From Candidatus Bathyarchaeota archaeon (lineage in GTDB: Archaea > Thermoproteota > Bathyarchaeia > Bathyarchaeales > Bathycorpusculaceae), in the NCBI GenBank assembly GCA_014859805.1, contig JACUTN010000060.1, forward strand, positions 1 through 5,232: a stretch of DNA of 5,232 bases, written 5' to 3'. Both the position numbers and the translations under genes were made by a program. Numbering within the stretch: position 1 is the first letter of the stretch; each line of letters starts with the position of its first letter. Below, piece by piece: positions 1 through 5,232 of the stretch. The notes under the pieces were generated by a model. It worked only from the letters and a program-made list of their open reading frames with translations. It made no database searches and was not told the DNA's origin.

Positions 1-116
1 TAGCTCGCTATTTAATGCTTAACTAAAGATTTCGACATACAATTAATGTTGATTTTTAATTCATAATCGTTAAGAAGCCCAACACTCATATTTTTTGAGA
101 TTAGGAGAATAAGTCT

Positions 117-308
117 ATGACTGAACACATAGATAGAGGATTGAAGAAAATGGGAATAACGGTTTCAAAGCCTATCTTAGCCATACTATGCATAATATTC
201 GGCCTATTGATCATATTGTTCCCAAGTATTCTCGTATGGATAGCCGGACTGTTTCTGTTGATTCAAGGAATACTCTTGCTCACAGAGTTCATAGAACTCA
301 AGAGATAA
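117..308 (+). CDS. Small two-helix membrane protein, DUF3096-like
   Basis: This encodes a 63-residue protein of unknown function, very likely in the cytoplasmic membrane. After a short charged N-terminus (about residues 1-18) come two hydrophobic helices, roughly residues 19-35 and 38-56, joined by a tight FPS turn around Pro36. It ends in a charged tail (EFIELKR). The pattern of a Gly-rich first helix, a central 'FP' turn and a second helix ending in 'QG' resembles DUF3096, a family of tiny bacterial and archaeal membrane proteins without known role; that match is from memory. The ATG start is supported by an AGGAG Shine-Dalgarno at 103-107, nine bases before it. A TTTTTAAT element at 53-60 could be its TATA box, giving a leader of about 30 nt. 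It stands alone: the next gene is convergent. I am confident it is a real gene and less sure of the family. Confidence 0.72.
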   Translation: MTEHIDRGLKKMGITVSKPILAILCIIFGLLIILFPSILVWIAGLFLLIQGILLLTEFIELKR

Positions 309-329
309 CGTAGCCCAAAACCCTTGTTA

Positions 330-335
330 TTTTTT
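330..335 (+). terminator. Oligo-T terminator after the small membrane protein
   Basis: Six consecutive T residues, preceded by TTA and followed by CTT, lie about 20 bases after the stop codon of the small membrane protein gene. No hairpin precedes them. Archaeal RNA polymerase commonly terminates at such T-tracts in the non-template strand, so this probably ends that transcript before it runs into the convergent synthetase gene. Confidence 0.45.
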
Positions 336-349
336 CTTGAATGCTCGTG

Positions 350-1522
350 TTAGGAAGGCTTGGCATCTTTTTTGATGTTCTTGACGAGTTCTTTGATTGT
401 TAATGTGCCTATGTCTCCTACTCCATGTTTTCTGATCGCCATTTTCTTTGATTTCGCTTCGCGTTTGCCACATATTGCCATGTATGGAATCTTCTGAATT
501 TCAGCTTCTCTAATTTTGTAATTGATTGTTGAGTCGCTGTCGTCAACTTCAGTTCTTATTCCATAAGCTGATAATTTTCTGCGAACCTCTCTAGCATACT
601 GTACATAATTGTTGCTGATAGGTAATACTTTCACTTGTGTTGGGGCAAGCCAAACAGGGAGATTTCCCTTGTAGTGTTCCAATAGTATGGCAAAGAACCG
701 TTCAATAGTGCCGAGAATGGCTCTGTGAATCATTACAACTTCGTGCGGTTCCCCATCTGTTCCAGTATAGGCTATGTTGAAGCGTTTAGGTAGGTTGAAG
801 TCGAACTGGATTGTGGAGCATTGCCATTCTCTGCCTGATGCATCAACTATGTAGATGTCAATTTTCGGTCCGTAAAACGCGGCTTCTCCGGGCATTTCCC
901 TATATGGAATTGCTTTCTTTTTGAGGGCTTCGGCTAGGGCTTTCTGTGCCAGTTTCCATTCTTGTTCTGAACCCATGTATTTTTTAGGTTGTTTTGGGTC
1001 TCTGGTTGATAAGTATACACTGTATTCGTGGAAACCAAATCTCTGTAAGATGTGCGCAGTTAGGTCCAGAATCTTACGTATTTCTTCTTCTGTTTGCTCT
1101 GGAGCGCAAAAGATGTGCGCATCATCTTGAGTGAAACCTCTCACGCGCAGTAAACCGTGTAACGTGCCTGATCGCTCATATCTGTAGACGGTTCCCCATT
1201 CTGCATATCTTATTGGAAGGTCTTTGTAGCTTCTCGGTTTAGACTTGTAGACTTGGATGTGGAAGGGACAGTTCATTGGTTTTACCACGTAAAGTTCCTC
1301 GTCTTTTTCAAAAATGTACATGTTCTTTCGGTAATAGTCCAAGTGTCCTGAAATTCTCCAGAGTTCGCCACGAGCTATGTGCGGAGTGCAAACAAGTTGA
1401 TATTCATTTTTCAAATGCTCCTTTTCCCAGAAGTCTCTGATTATCTTGCGAACTATTGTGCCTTTTGGATGCCAAAGAACTAAGCCGATGCCTACTTCCT
1501 CGCTTATGGAGAATAAATCCAA
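350..1522 (-). CDS. thrS: Threonyl-tRNA synthetase, catalytic plus anticodon-binding core (no editing domain)
   Basis: This class II aminoacyl-tRNA synthetase charges tRNA(Thr) with threonine in the cytoplasm. The class II core spans about residues 1-285: motif 2 holds VYRYE with Arg114, followed by LRVRGFTQDDAHIFC; motif 3 is MIHRAILGTIERF with Arg275. The three ligands of the threonine-sensing zinc are present: Cys85 in KPMNCPFH, His136 in DDAHIF and His266 in MIHR. Residues about 290-385 are the C-terminal anticodon-binding domain (WLAPTQVKVLPIS onward). The TGS and editing domains that precede the core in bacterial enzymes are absent, and only about 170 bp separate the extended frame from the divergent gene, so they cannot be encoded here. 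Some Crenarchaeota have such a catalytic-only enzyme with a separate editing protein. The listed TTG start is only the first standard start codon; conserved residues (DHRVLGKQ) lie in frame upstream, so the true N-terminus is longer. Confidence 0.93.
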   Translation of the reverse strand: MDLFSISEEVGIGLVLWHPKGTIVRKIIRDFWEKEHLKNEYQLVCTPHIARGELWRISGHLDYYRKNMYIFEKDEELYVVKPMNCPFHIQVYKSKPRSYKDLPIRYAEWGTVYRYERSGTLHGLLRVRGFTQDDAHIFCAPEQTEEEIRKILDLTAHILQRFGFHEYSVYLSTRDPKQPKKYMGSEQEWKLAQKALAEALKKKAIPYREMPGEAAFYGPKIDIYIVDASGREWQCSTIQFDFNLPKRFNIAYTGTDGEPHEVVMIHRAILGTIERFFAILLEHYKGNLPVWLAPTQVKVLPISNNYVQYAREVRRKLSAYGIRTEVDDSDSTINYKIREAEIQKIPYMAICGKREAKSKKMAIRKHGVGDIGTLTIKELVKNIKKDAKPS

Positions 1523-1651
1523 TTGTTTGCCGAGGACTCTATGATCAGCGTTAGACAGTTCTCTCTTTTTATTCTCGTTTTCTAAAAAATCATTATTCTC
1601 GGGGTTTTTAAGCGGTTTGTTTCGTTTCGGAAATTGTTTAGACTTGTGTTT
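1523..1651 (-). other. In-frame N-terminal extension of threonyl-tRNA synthetase lacking a standard start codon
   Basis: Reading the synthetase frame upstream of the TTG at 1522 gives 43 further sense codons before an in-frame TAG at 1654-1652. The part nearest the gene reads NADHRVLGKQ and joins LDLFS. This matches the conserved beginning of the ThrRS catalytic core (DHRKIGKQLDLY in the E. coli enzyme, from memory), so it is almost certainly translated. The remainder is a Lys/Asn/Glu-rich linker. None of these codons is ATG, GTG or TTG; the only near-start is CTG at 1558-1556, just before SNADHR. An ATG at 1664-1662 opens an eight-codon frame (MGYLETQV) that stops at 1640-1638. Skipping one base between about 1651 and 1641 would join it to the synthetase frame. 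Confidence 0.75.
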
Positions 1652-1697
1652 CTAAATACCCCATTTTAAACCACGAGTCTGTTAATAGCGCATTATA

Positions 1698-1706
1698 CTA
1701 TTTATT
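1698..1706 (-). promoter_or_regulatory. Candidate TATA box for threonyl-tRNA synthetase
   Basis: Read on the minus strand, this AT-rich element is AATAAATAG, immediately followed by TATAAT. A start of transcription about 25 nt downstream would fall near 1676, just before the ATG at 1664-1662 and upstream of the extended synthetase frame. A second, weaker option is the TTTAAA at 1669-1664, which would start transcription near 1641. The assignment rests only on spacing and composition. Confidence 0.35.
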
Positions 1707-1789
1707 CCTTGTTCCAAAAAACAAGCTTTGGATATGCGAGACGAAATAAAGAGAAGAATACCCTTTAATTCTTATCTAACCTATTGCTG

Positions 1790-1797
1790 TTTTAAAA
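1790..1797 (+). promoter_or_regulatory. Candidate TATA box for the RNA methyltransferase gene
   Basis: The element TTTTAAAA is centred about 30 bases before the TTG at 1824. With usual archaeal spacing, transcription would start near 1820. That makes the transcript nearly leaderless for the TTG start, or gives it a roughly 20-nt leader containing AAGGAAG (1830-1836) for the alternative ATG at 1842. Assignment is by position and composition only. Confidence 0.4.
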
Positions 1798-1823
1798 CTA
1801 TACTTTGAGAGAGTGAAAGCAAA

Positions 1824-3170
1824 TTGCTTAAGGAAGCTTGGATGCTTGCAATTGAAACCCTAAGCTGGATGGAGATGCAAAAGCTAAGCGAACGCCTAGC
1901 CTTGGCAAAAACCATCAAACAGTTGAGGATAAGCGATTCCAACGCTATTAAACTTGCACATAGACTTGTGATCGAAACTGTCAGAAGACGAAACTTCATA
2001 GACAAATTCATCAACAACGCCTTAAAGCCCAACGCAATAAGCGAATTCAATCTCGGTGTTCAAGCTTTCTTGCGACTCTACGTTTACCAAACAAGGATAA
2101 CTAAAAACTGGTCAAAGATCGACATCAAGGAAGCCAAAAACATAGCCAAGCTAGCCCGCTCCATTCTGGGATGGAAATCTCTTCAAAAAGTTGAACGTGT
2201 GCTAGGCTTGTTGCTAACGCAGAAGCCAGCTTTAATATTTAGAGACGTGAGTGATGAAGAGAGAGTTGGACTCCTAACTTTTCATCCGACATGGTTCGTG
2301 AGATATTGCTTCAAGATTTTTGGTAGAAAAGGAGCCCTAGCCATGTTAGAAGCAAACATGCAAACACAACAAACATACGTAAGGCTGAACACGCTTAAGG
2401 CGGAAGAAAACGAAATTGTGGAAAGACTTTTTGAAGATGGAATAAAAGTTGAAAGGGTCAAACAGCTAAAACACACATACACCGTTGTTAGTACAAGGCA
2501 ACCCCTAACCAAAACAAAAAGCTTCCGAGAAGGCTTATTCTACATTCAAGACAAGGCAAGCTGTTTCACCGCTGAAGCAGCAGACCCAAAACCTGAAATG
2601 ACTCTTCTAGACGTTTGTGCTGCACCAGGAGCAAAAACCACGTATCTGGCTCAGCTCATGCAAAATCGCGGGGTTATCTACTCTTTAGATTATTCAAGAC
2701 GTAGGATGGCTGTCTGGAAGAATGACGTTGCTCGTATGGACGCGAAAATCGCCGTGCCAATCATTGCCGATGCATGTAATCCTTTACCATTAGAAATGGA
2801 AGCAGATGTTGTGGTTTTGGACCCGCCGTGCACGAGCACTGGAGCTTTCAGAAAGCTTCCTTCAGCAAAGTGGAGACTTACGCGACGTTCTGTTGATAAG
2901 ATGGCTGAGATTCAATGGAAGATGATAAACAACTGCGCTGGGAAAGTGAAATGTGGAGGAGCCTTGATTTATTCTACATGTAGCGTAACTGTTGAAGAAA
3001 ATGAGATGCTTATTGAAAGATTTCTGAAGTGGCATCCAGAATTTTCGCTTGTTGAAATAACGCCGAAAATGGGCTTATCAGGGTTGAGAGGACTGGAAGA
3101 ATGTCAAAGGCTTTATCCACATATACACCAATGCAATGGTTTCTTTATTGCAAAACTGTCAAAGAAATAA
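1824..3170 (+). CDS. NusB-domain RsmB/NSUN-family RNA cytosine-C5 methyltransferase
   Basis: This 448-residue enzyme transfers a methyl group from SAM to C5 of a cytosine in rRNA or tRNA. Its order is a helical NusB-like RNA-binding domain (about 1-135), a linker and small RNA-recognition region (about 150-245), then a Rossmann methyltransferase domain (about 250-448). SAM-binding motif I is LLDVCAAPGAKTTYLA (261-276) and motif II is YSLDYS (286-291). Motif IV is DPPCTSTG with Cys336, which in this family releases the product. Motif VI is YSTCS with Cys386, the nucleophile that attacks C6. The C-terminus (YPHIHQCNGFFIAKL) is also typical. The architecture is that of bacterial RsmB, which modifies 16S rRNA C967; the archaeal target cannot be told from sequence. 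The TTG start follows an in-frame TGA at 1806-1808; the ATG at 1842 has a better Shine-Dalgarno (AAGGAAG) and would drop six residues. It diverges from the synthetase gene. Confidence 0.93.
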   Translation: MLKEAWMLAIETLSWMEMQKLSERLALAKTIKQLRISDSNAIKLAHRLVIETVRRRNFIDKFINNALKPNAISEFNLGVQAFLRLYVYQTRITKNWSKIDIKEAKNIAKLARSILGWKSLQKVERVLGLLLTQKPALIFRDVSDEERVGLLTFHPTWFVRYCFKIFGRKGALAMLEANMQTQQTYVRLNTLKAEENEIVERLFEDGIKVERVKQLKHTYTVVSTRQPLTKTKSFREGLFYIQDKASCFTAEAADPKPEMTLLDVCAAPGAKTTYLAQLMQNRGVIYSLDYSRRRMAVWKNDVARMDAKIAVPIIADACNPLPLEMEADVVVLDPPCTSTGAFRKLPSAKWRLTRRSVDKMAEIQWKMINNCAGKVKCGGALIYSTCSVTVEENEMLIERFLKWHPEFSLVEITPKMGLSGLRGLEECQRLYPHIHQCNGFFIAKLSKK

Positions 3171-3192
3171 TGCTTTATAGATTAGAGGCTGA

Positions 3193-3199
3193 TTTTTTT
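3193..3199 (+). terminator. Oligo-T terminator after the RNA methyltransferase gene
   Basis: Seven consecutive T residues lie 22 bases past the RNA methyltransferase stop codon, in the 70-bp gap before the convergent methyltransferase gene. No stable hairpin precedes them, as expected for archaeal oligo-T termination. I see no equally good tract for the convergent gene on the minus strand. Confidence 0.5.
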
Positions 3200-3240
3200 G
3201 TAAAGATTACAAATGTATTGGCTTTCCATGGAATAATAGT

Positions 3241-4209
3241 TCAGACCTTACAGGTTAGGAATAGCATTTCGGTTTTCAATGGATGAAGAAATCTCGAAAT
3301 GGCTGCTTCGGCTTTGCTCAATTCTTTCATGTAAGGTGCCATTTTGTTGACTAAACCCGCACTGTTTAATAAGTCATACATTACCCCATATCCGCTGACA
3401 ACTACGTCTTTGAAACCGTTTTCTGCAAAAAGACGAGCAATGGTTTCTGGGTCAATTTTCTCTTGTTCGTCGTATTCTATATCATTACAATAAGGTTCTA
3501 CTTCTTCAATGCTCATCTCTGTTTTCAATGTTTTGCGTTTGAGAAAATGCTGGTCAGACAATAGCTTTTTTCCAAGAACACTGTTTTGATCAATAATGCA
3601 GCGATAATCTATTTCCTTGTGAGGATGTACCAGGCGCCTCACGTAACGATATCTTATCAAACCTTTTTCTGTGAATCCGAAATTGCCTTCTCCATGAAAA
3701 CGCCTTTCGTGGGTCAGTTGGTATTGCCAGTTCGCCTCAATACAAGCGACCTTTCCATTATCCTCTAACACTCTTTTAATCTCTTGTAGAGATTTTGTCT
3801 TATCTGAGAAAGTTGCTAATGAACCACATAAAATAATAGCATCAAAGCTTTTGTCAGAAAACTTCAGACTCGCCGCATCTCCAACCTCAAAAACTACGTT
3901 ATTTCCCCCACTTTTCCTTAACCTATTTTTCGCTATTTCAATCATCCTTTCTGACTTATCAATTCCAATAATTGACCCAACATCCTCTGCAATATACAAT
4001 GATGGGTGACCTGTGCCACAACCAATGTCCAAAACCTTCTCACACCCCTTAACTGCATTTCTAAACAGCTCGATCTCGGTGAGAAGGGTCCAGTCATATC
4101 GTTCACTGGGAAGAAACTTTTTATCAGTATCTGCGTAGATGCTACTTCCTGCCATTCGATCATAAATCTCCCACTGCTCAACTTTCCTGTAAATTGGACG
4201 ATCTTTCAC
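3241..4209 (-). CDS. Class I SAM-dependent methyltransferase, substrate unknown
   Basis: This 322-residue cytoplasmic enzyme very likely uses SAM to methylate a small molecule, but I cannot name the substrate. The Rossmann core spans about residues 55-160. Motif I is VLDIGCGTG (59-67), the acidic residue after strand 2 is Asp84 in IGIDKSERM, the adenine-contact region is GDAASL with Asp111, and motif IV is FDAIILCGSL (122-131). This matches the UbiE/Methyltransf_11 type. An N-terminal segment (1-54) rich in Tyr/Trp probably caps the active site. The C-terminal 160 residues (about 160-322), including a Tyr/Arg-rich stretch near 187-203 and an acidic stretch near 235-252, match nothing I recognise and are longer than in simple UbiE-like enzymes. 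Start is GTG with Shine-Dalgarno GGGGAG at 4220-4215. It converges with the RNA methyltransferase gene and has its own likely promoter. Confidence 0.88.
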   Translation of the reverse strand: MKDRPIYRKVEQWEIYDRMAGSSIYADTDKKFLPSERYDWTLLTEIELFRNAVKGCEKVLDIGCGTGHPSLYIAEDVGSIIGIDKSERMIEIAKNRLRKSGGNNVVFEVGDAASLKFSDKSFDAIILCGSLATFSDKTKSLQEIKRVLEDNGKVACIEANWQYQLTHERRFHGEGNFGFTEKGLIRYRYVRRLVHPHKEIDYRCIIDQNSVLGKKLLSDQHFLKRKTLKTEMSIEEVEPYCNDIEYDEQEKIDPETIARLFAENGFKDVVVSGYGVMYDLLNSAGLVNKMAPYMKELSKAEAAISRFLHPLKTEMLFLTCKV

Positions 4210-4260
4210 AACGACTCCCCATGATTAGAGCTGTCTTTTTTGAAATATACGACCAGAAGG

Positions 4261-4267
4261 CTATAAA
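4261..4267 (-). promoter_or_regulatory. Candidate TATA box for the 322-residue methyltransferase gene
   Basis: On the minus strand this reads TTTATAG, within CTTATTTATAG. Usual archaeal spacing places the transcript start near 4237, giving a leader of about 28 nt that holds the GGGGAG Shine-Dalgarno at 4220-4215 before the GTG start at 4209. The agreement of TATA, leader and Shine-Dalgarno positions makes this the best-supported promoter in the window, though it is still a prediction. Confidence 0.45.
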
Positions 4268-4335
4268 TAAGCTGAATGTTTGAACGCCTCTGGGAAATAG
4301 ACGACGTGAAAATCCAGAAAAAGAGGATTAAAAGT

Positions 4336-4503
4336 TTACATAAAATCCCCAAACCCAATACGAAAAGGTTTTTCTGGGAATAGTGCTGAGTTGGGGGTTA
4401 TGCTTGCACCGTTGGCTTCAAACAATTCAATTTATCTTGAGGATGTCATCGTTTTGCTATTTACCAAAGCATCAATAATCCCCTTTTCCCGATCCGACAG
4501 CTG
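4336..4503 (-). pseudogene. Possible eroded C-terminal remnant of a PLP-dependent aminotransferase
   Basis: The 4210-4530 gap holds no intact gene of normal size. One minus-strand frame is protein-like: 23 codons beginning QLSDREKGIIDALVNSK, an in-frame TAA at 4434-4432, then 31 codons containing NGASITPNSALFPEKPFRIG followed by FG, ending in TAA at 4338-4336. The second part resembles the C-terminal strand-turn-strand of class I/II aminotransferases, where a Gly-Val-x-Val-x-Pro-Gly-Ser-x-Phe segment is followed by a Phe/Leu-Arg-Ile-Gly/Ser-Phe strand; the Arg there binds the substrate carboxylate in that fold. The catalytic Lys region and everything upstream are absent, and another stop (TAG, 4506-4504) precedes it. 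The same frame leads back to the methyltransferase stop at 4531. The resemblance is by eye and short, so chance is a real alternative. Confidence 0.3.
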
Positions 4504-4530
4504 CTATACTTCTCGCAAGCGTACTCTCAA

Positions 4531-5232
4531 TTACGGTTTATACGCTATTGCTTGCATGTGCCCCGCTAACGCTAATGCATCAGGTTTCTCACACAAAGCA
4601 AGCTCGAATTGAAGTATCTTGTTAAACAAATCTTCTGAATACTCCTTTTTAACAAACAGTTCCTTTGAGATTCGCAAAGGCATAGTAACCCCTTTACCAA
4701 TAATCTTTTCCACTTGAAATCCATTTCTTTCCAGCAATGTTCGAAACTCGTTTGGAGTCCAAGTGTAAATTTTAACTTTGCCACGTTTAGTCATGGTATT
4801 GTATTTTTTGCGAAGTAGAATGTTCAACGCGTGATTTACTTTGTCTGGGCTTGGTTTTTCTGGCAAACAAGCTAACGCTTGAACATAGCGATTGTGTGCA
4901 GAAATTATTAATCGAGCTTTCCTCTTTAGAACTCGCTTCAATTCTCTTATGAGGATGTCAGGTTCTTTGAAAAGGAAAAGAGTGTGCTCACAAAGAATCA
5001 TGTCAAAGGTTTCGTCTGCATAGCCCGTTTTTGTGATGTCGCCCTTTTTTATGGTGATTTTATGTTGGAGTCCTTCCTCTTTCACTTTTTCGGCGGCAAT
5101 CTTTAGCATCTTTTCTGAAACATCCATTAAAACCACTTTGCAGCCTTTTCGCGCCATCCTGATTGCCCAGCGACCAGTTCCTCCACCAGCATCCAGAACC
5201 AAAGCGTCAGGGTCAACAGGAACATATGGTTC
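4531..5232 (-). CDS. Class I SAM-dependent methyltransferase, N-terminus beyond the window
   Basis: The window contains 233 codons of this gene, and the frame is open to its right edge. A TTG at 5202 should not be taken as the start, because it is the Leu just before the SAM-binding motif and EPYVPVDPDA precedes it in frame. Counting from the first residue in the window, motif I is LDAGGGTG (13-20), the acidic residue after strand 2 is Asp37 in LMDVSEKM, the adenine-contact motif is GDI with Asp65, and motif IV is FDMILCEHTLFLF (76-88). A variable insert (about 112-150) and a WTPNEFRTLLERNGF helix follow. The end (ELALCEKPDALALAGHMQAIA) is complete and typical of a UbiE-like archaeal and bacterial methyltransferase family. 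The substrate is unknown. Only about 20-40 N-terminal residues are probably missing. It shares a strand with the 322-residue methyltransferase, but the 320-bp gap and a separate promoter argue against one operon. Confidence 0.87.
   Translation of the reverse strand, partial: EPYVPVDPDALVLDAGGGTGRWAIRMARKGCKVVLMDVSEKMLKIAAEKVKEEGLQHKITIKKGDITKTGYADETFDMILCEHTLFLFKEPDILIRELKRVLKRKARLIISAHNRYVQALACLPEKPSPDKVNHALNILLRKKYNTMTKRGKVKIYTWTPNEFRTLLERNGFQVEKIIGKGVTMPLRISKELFVKKEYSEDLFNKILQFELALCEKPDALALAGHMQAIAYKP

Noticed and set aside
1..116. Search for a tRNA, riboswitch or upstream gene end at the left edge
   Set aside because: Apart from the TATA-like TTTTTAAT at 53-60 and the Shine-Dalgarno at 103-107, already described with the small membrane protein, I see no structured RNA or coding signal.
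921..1130. Plus-strand open frame inside the synthetase gene (Cys/Ser-rich product)
   Set aside because: It is fully antisense to the conserved ThrRS core, and its composition is that of a reverse-strand shadow.
1781..2512. Two minus-strand open frames (1781-2050 and 2282-2512) inside the RNA methyltransferase gene
   Set aside because: Both are antisense to strongly conserved domains and have no plausible start signals or protein features.
3101..3286. Plus-strand 61-codon frame across the 3' end of the RNA methyltransferase gene
   Set aside because: It overlaps the conserved C-terminus of that gene in another frame, runs through its oligo-T terminator and into the convergent gene. The product looks random.
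3942..4224. Alternative frames over the N-terminal part of the 322-residue methyltransferase (one on each strand)
   Set aside because: The main frame carries clear SAM-binding motifs here; the other frames have no motifs and no start support.
4465..4495. GSGKG peptide in another minus-strand frame, suggestive of a P-loop
   Set aside because: The match is only a few residues, lacks the GxxxxGK[ST] spacing and runs into a stop two codons later.
4391..4612. Plus-strand 73-codon open frame starting at TTG 4391
   Set aside because: It lies antisense to the C-terminus of the partial methyltransferase and to the relic region, has no Shine-Dalgarno, and its product shows no recognisable domain. Its openness is probably a shadow of the minus-strand coding.

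Overview
This AT-rich window looks like archaeal chromosome, most likely a Thermoproteota/Bathyarchaeia-type lineage, though the phylum is an inference I cannot test here. The evidence is a NusB-fused RNA cytosine methyltransferase with archaeal-looking sequence, a threonyl-tRNA synthetase without a cis editing domain (an arrangement known from several Crenarchaeota), TATA-like boxes about 25 nt before likely transcript starts, oligo-T terminators without hairpins, and frequent TTG/GTG starts. I see no tRNA, rRNA, CRISPR array, transposase or attachment site.

Layout. At the left is a 63-residue, two-helix membrane protein (117-308, +) resembling the DUF3096 family, ended by an oligo-T tract. 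Next, on the minus strand, lies the threonyl-tRNA synthetase catalytic and anticodon-binding core (350-1522). Its reading frame clearly continues upstream to about 1651, including conserved family residues, yet that extension contains no ATG, GTG or TTG. A divergent promoter region (about 1655-1823) separates it from a plus-strand RsmB/NSUN-type m5C RNA methyltransferase (1824-3170). A seven-T tract follows that gene.

The right half is minus strand. It holds a 322-residue class I SAM-dependent methyltransferase of unknown substrate (3241-4209), a gene-poor stretch of about 320 bp (4210-4530), and a second class I SAM methyltransferase (4531 to the window edge) whose N-terminus is cut off. The gap contains the promoter and Shine-Dalgarno sequence of the 322-residue gene. 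It also holds what may be the eroded C-terminal end of a PLP-dependent aminotransferase gene, interrupted by in-frame stops.

Working together. The synthetase and the RNA methyltransferase are both translation-related housekeeping genes sharing one divergent intergenic region. The two small-molecule-type methyltransferases are not obviously linked to them or to each other. Nothing here clearly forms a new multi-gene system. The points most worth checking are the missing start codon of the synthetase, its lack of an editing domain, and the aminotransferase-like relic.
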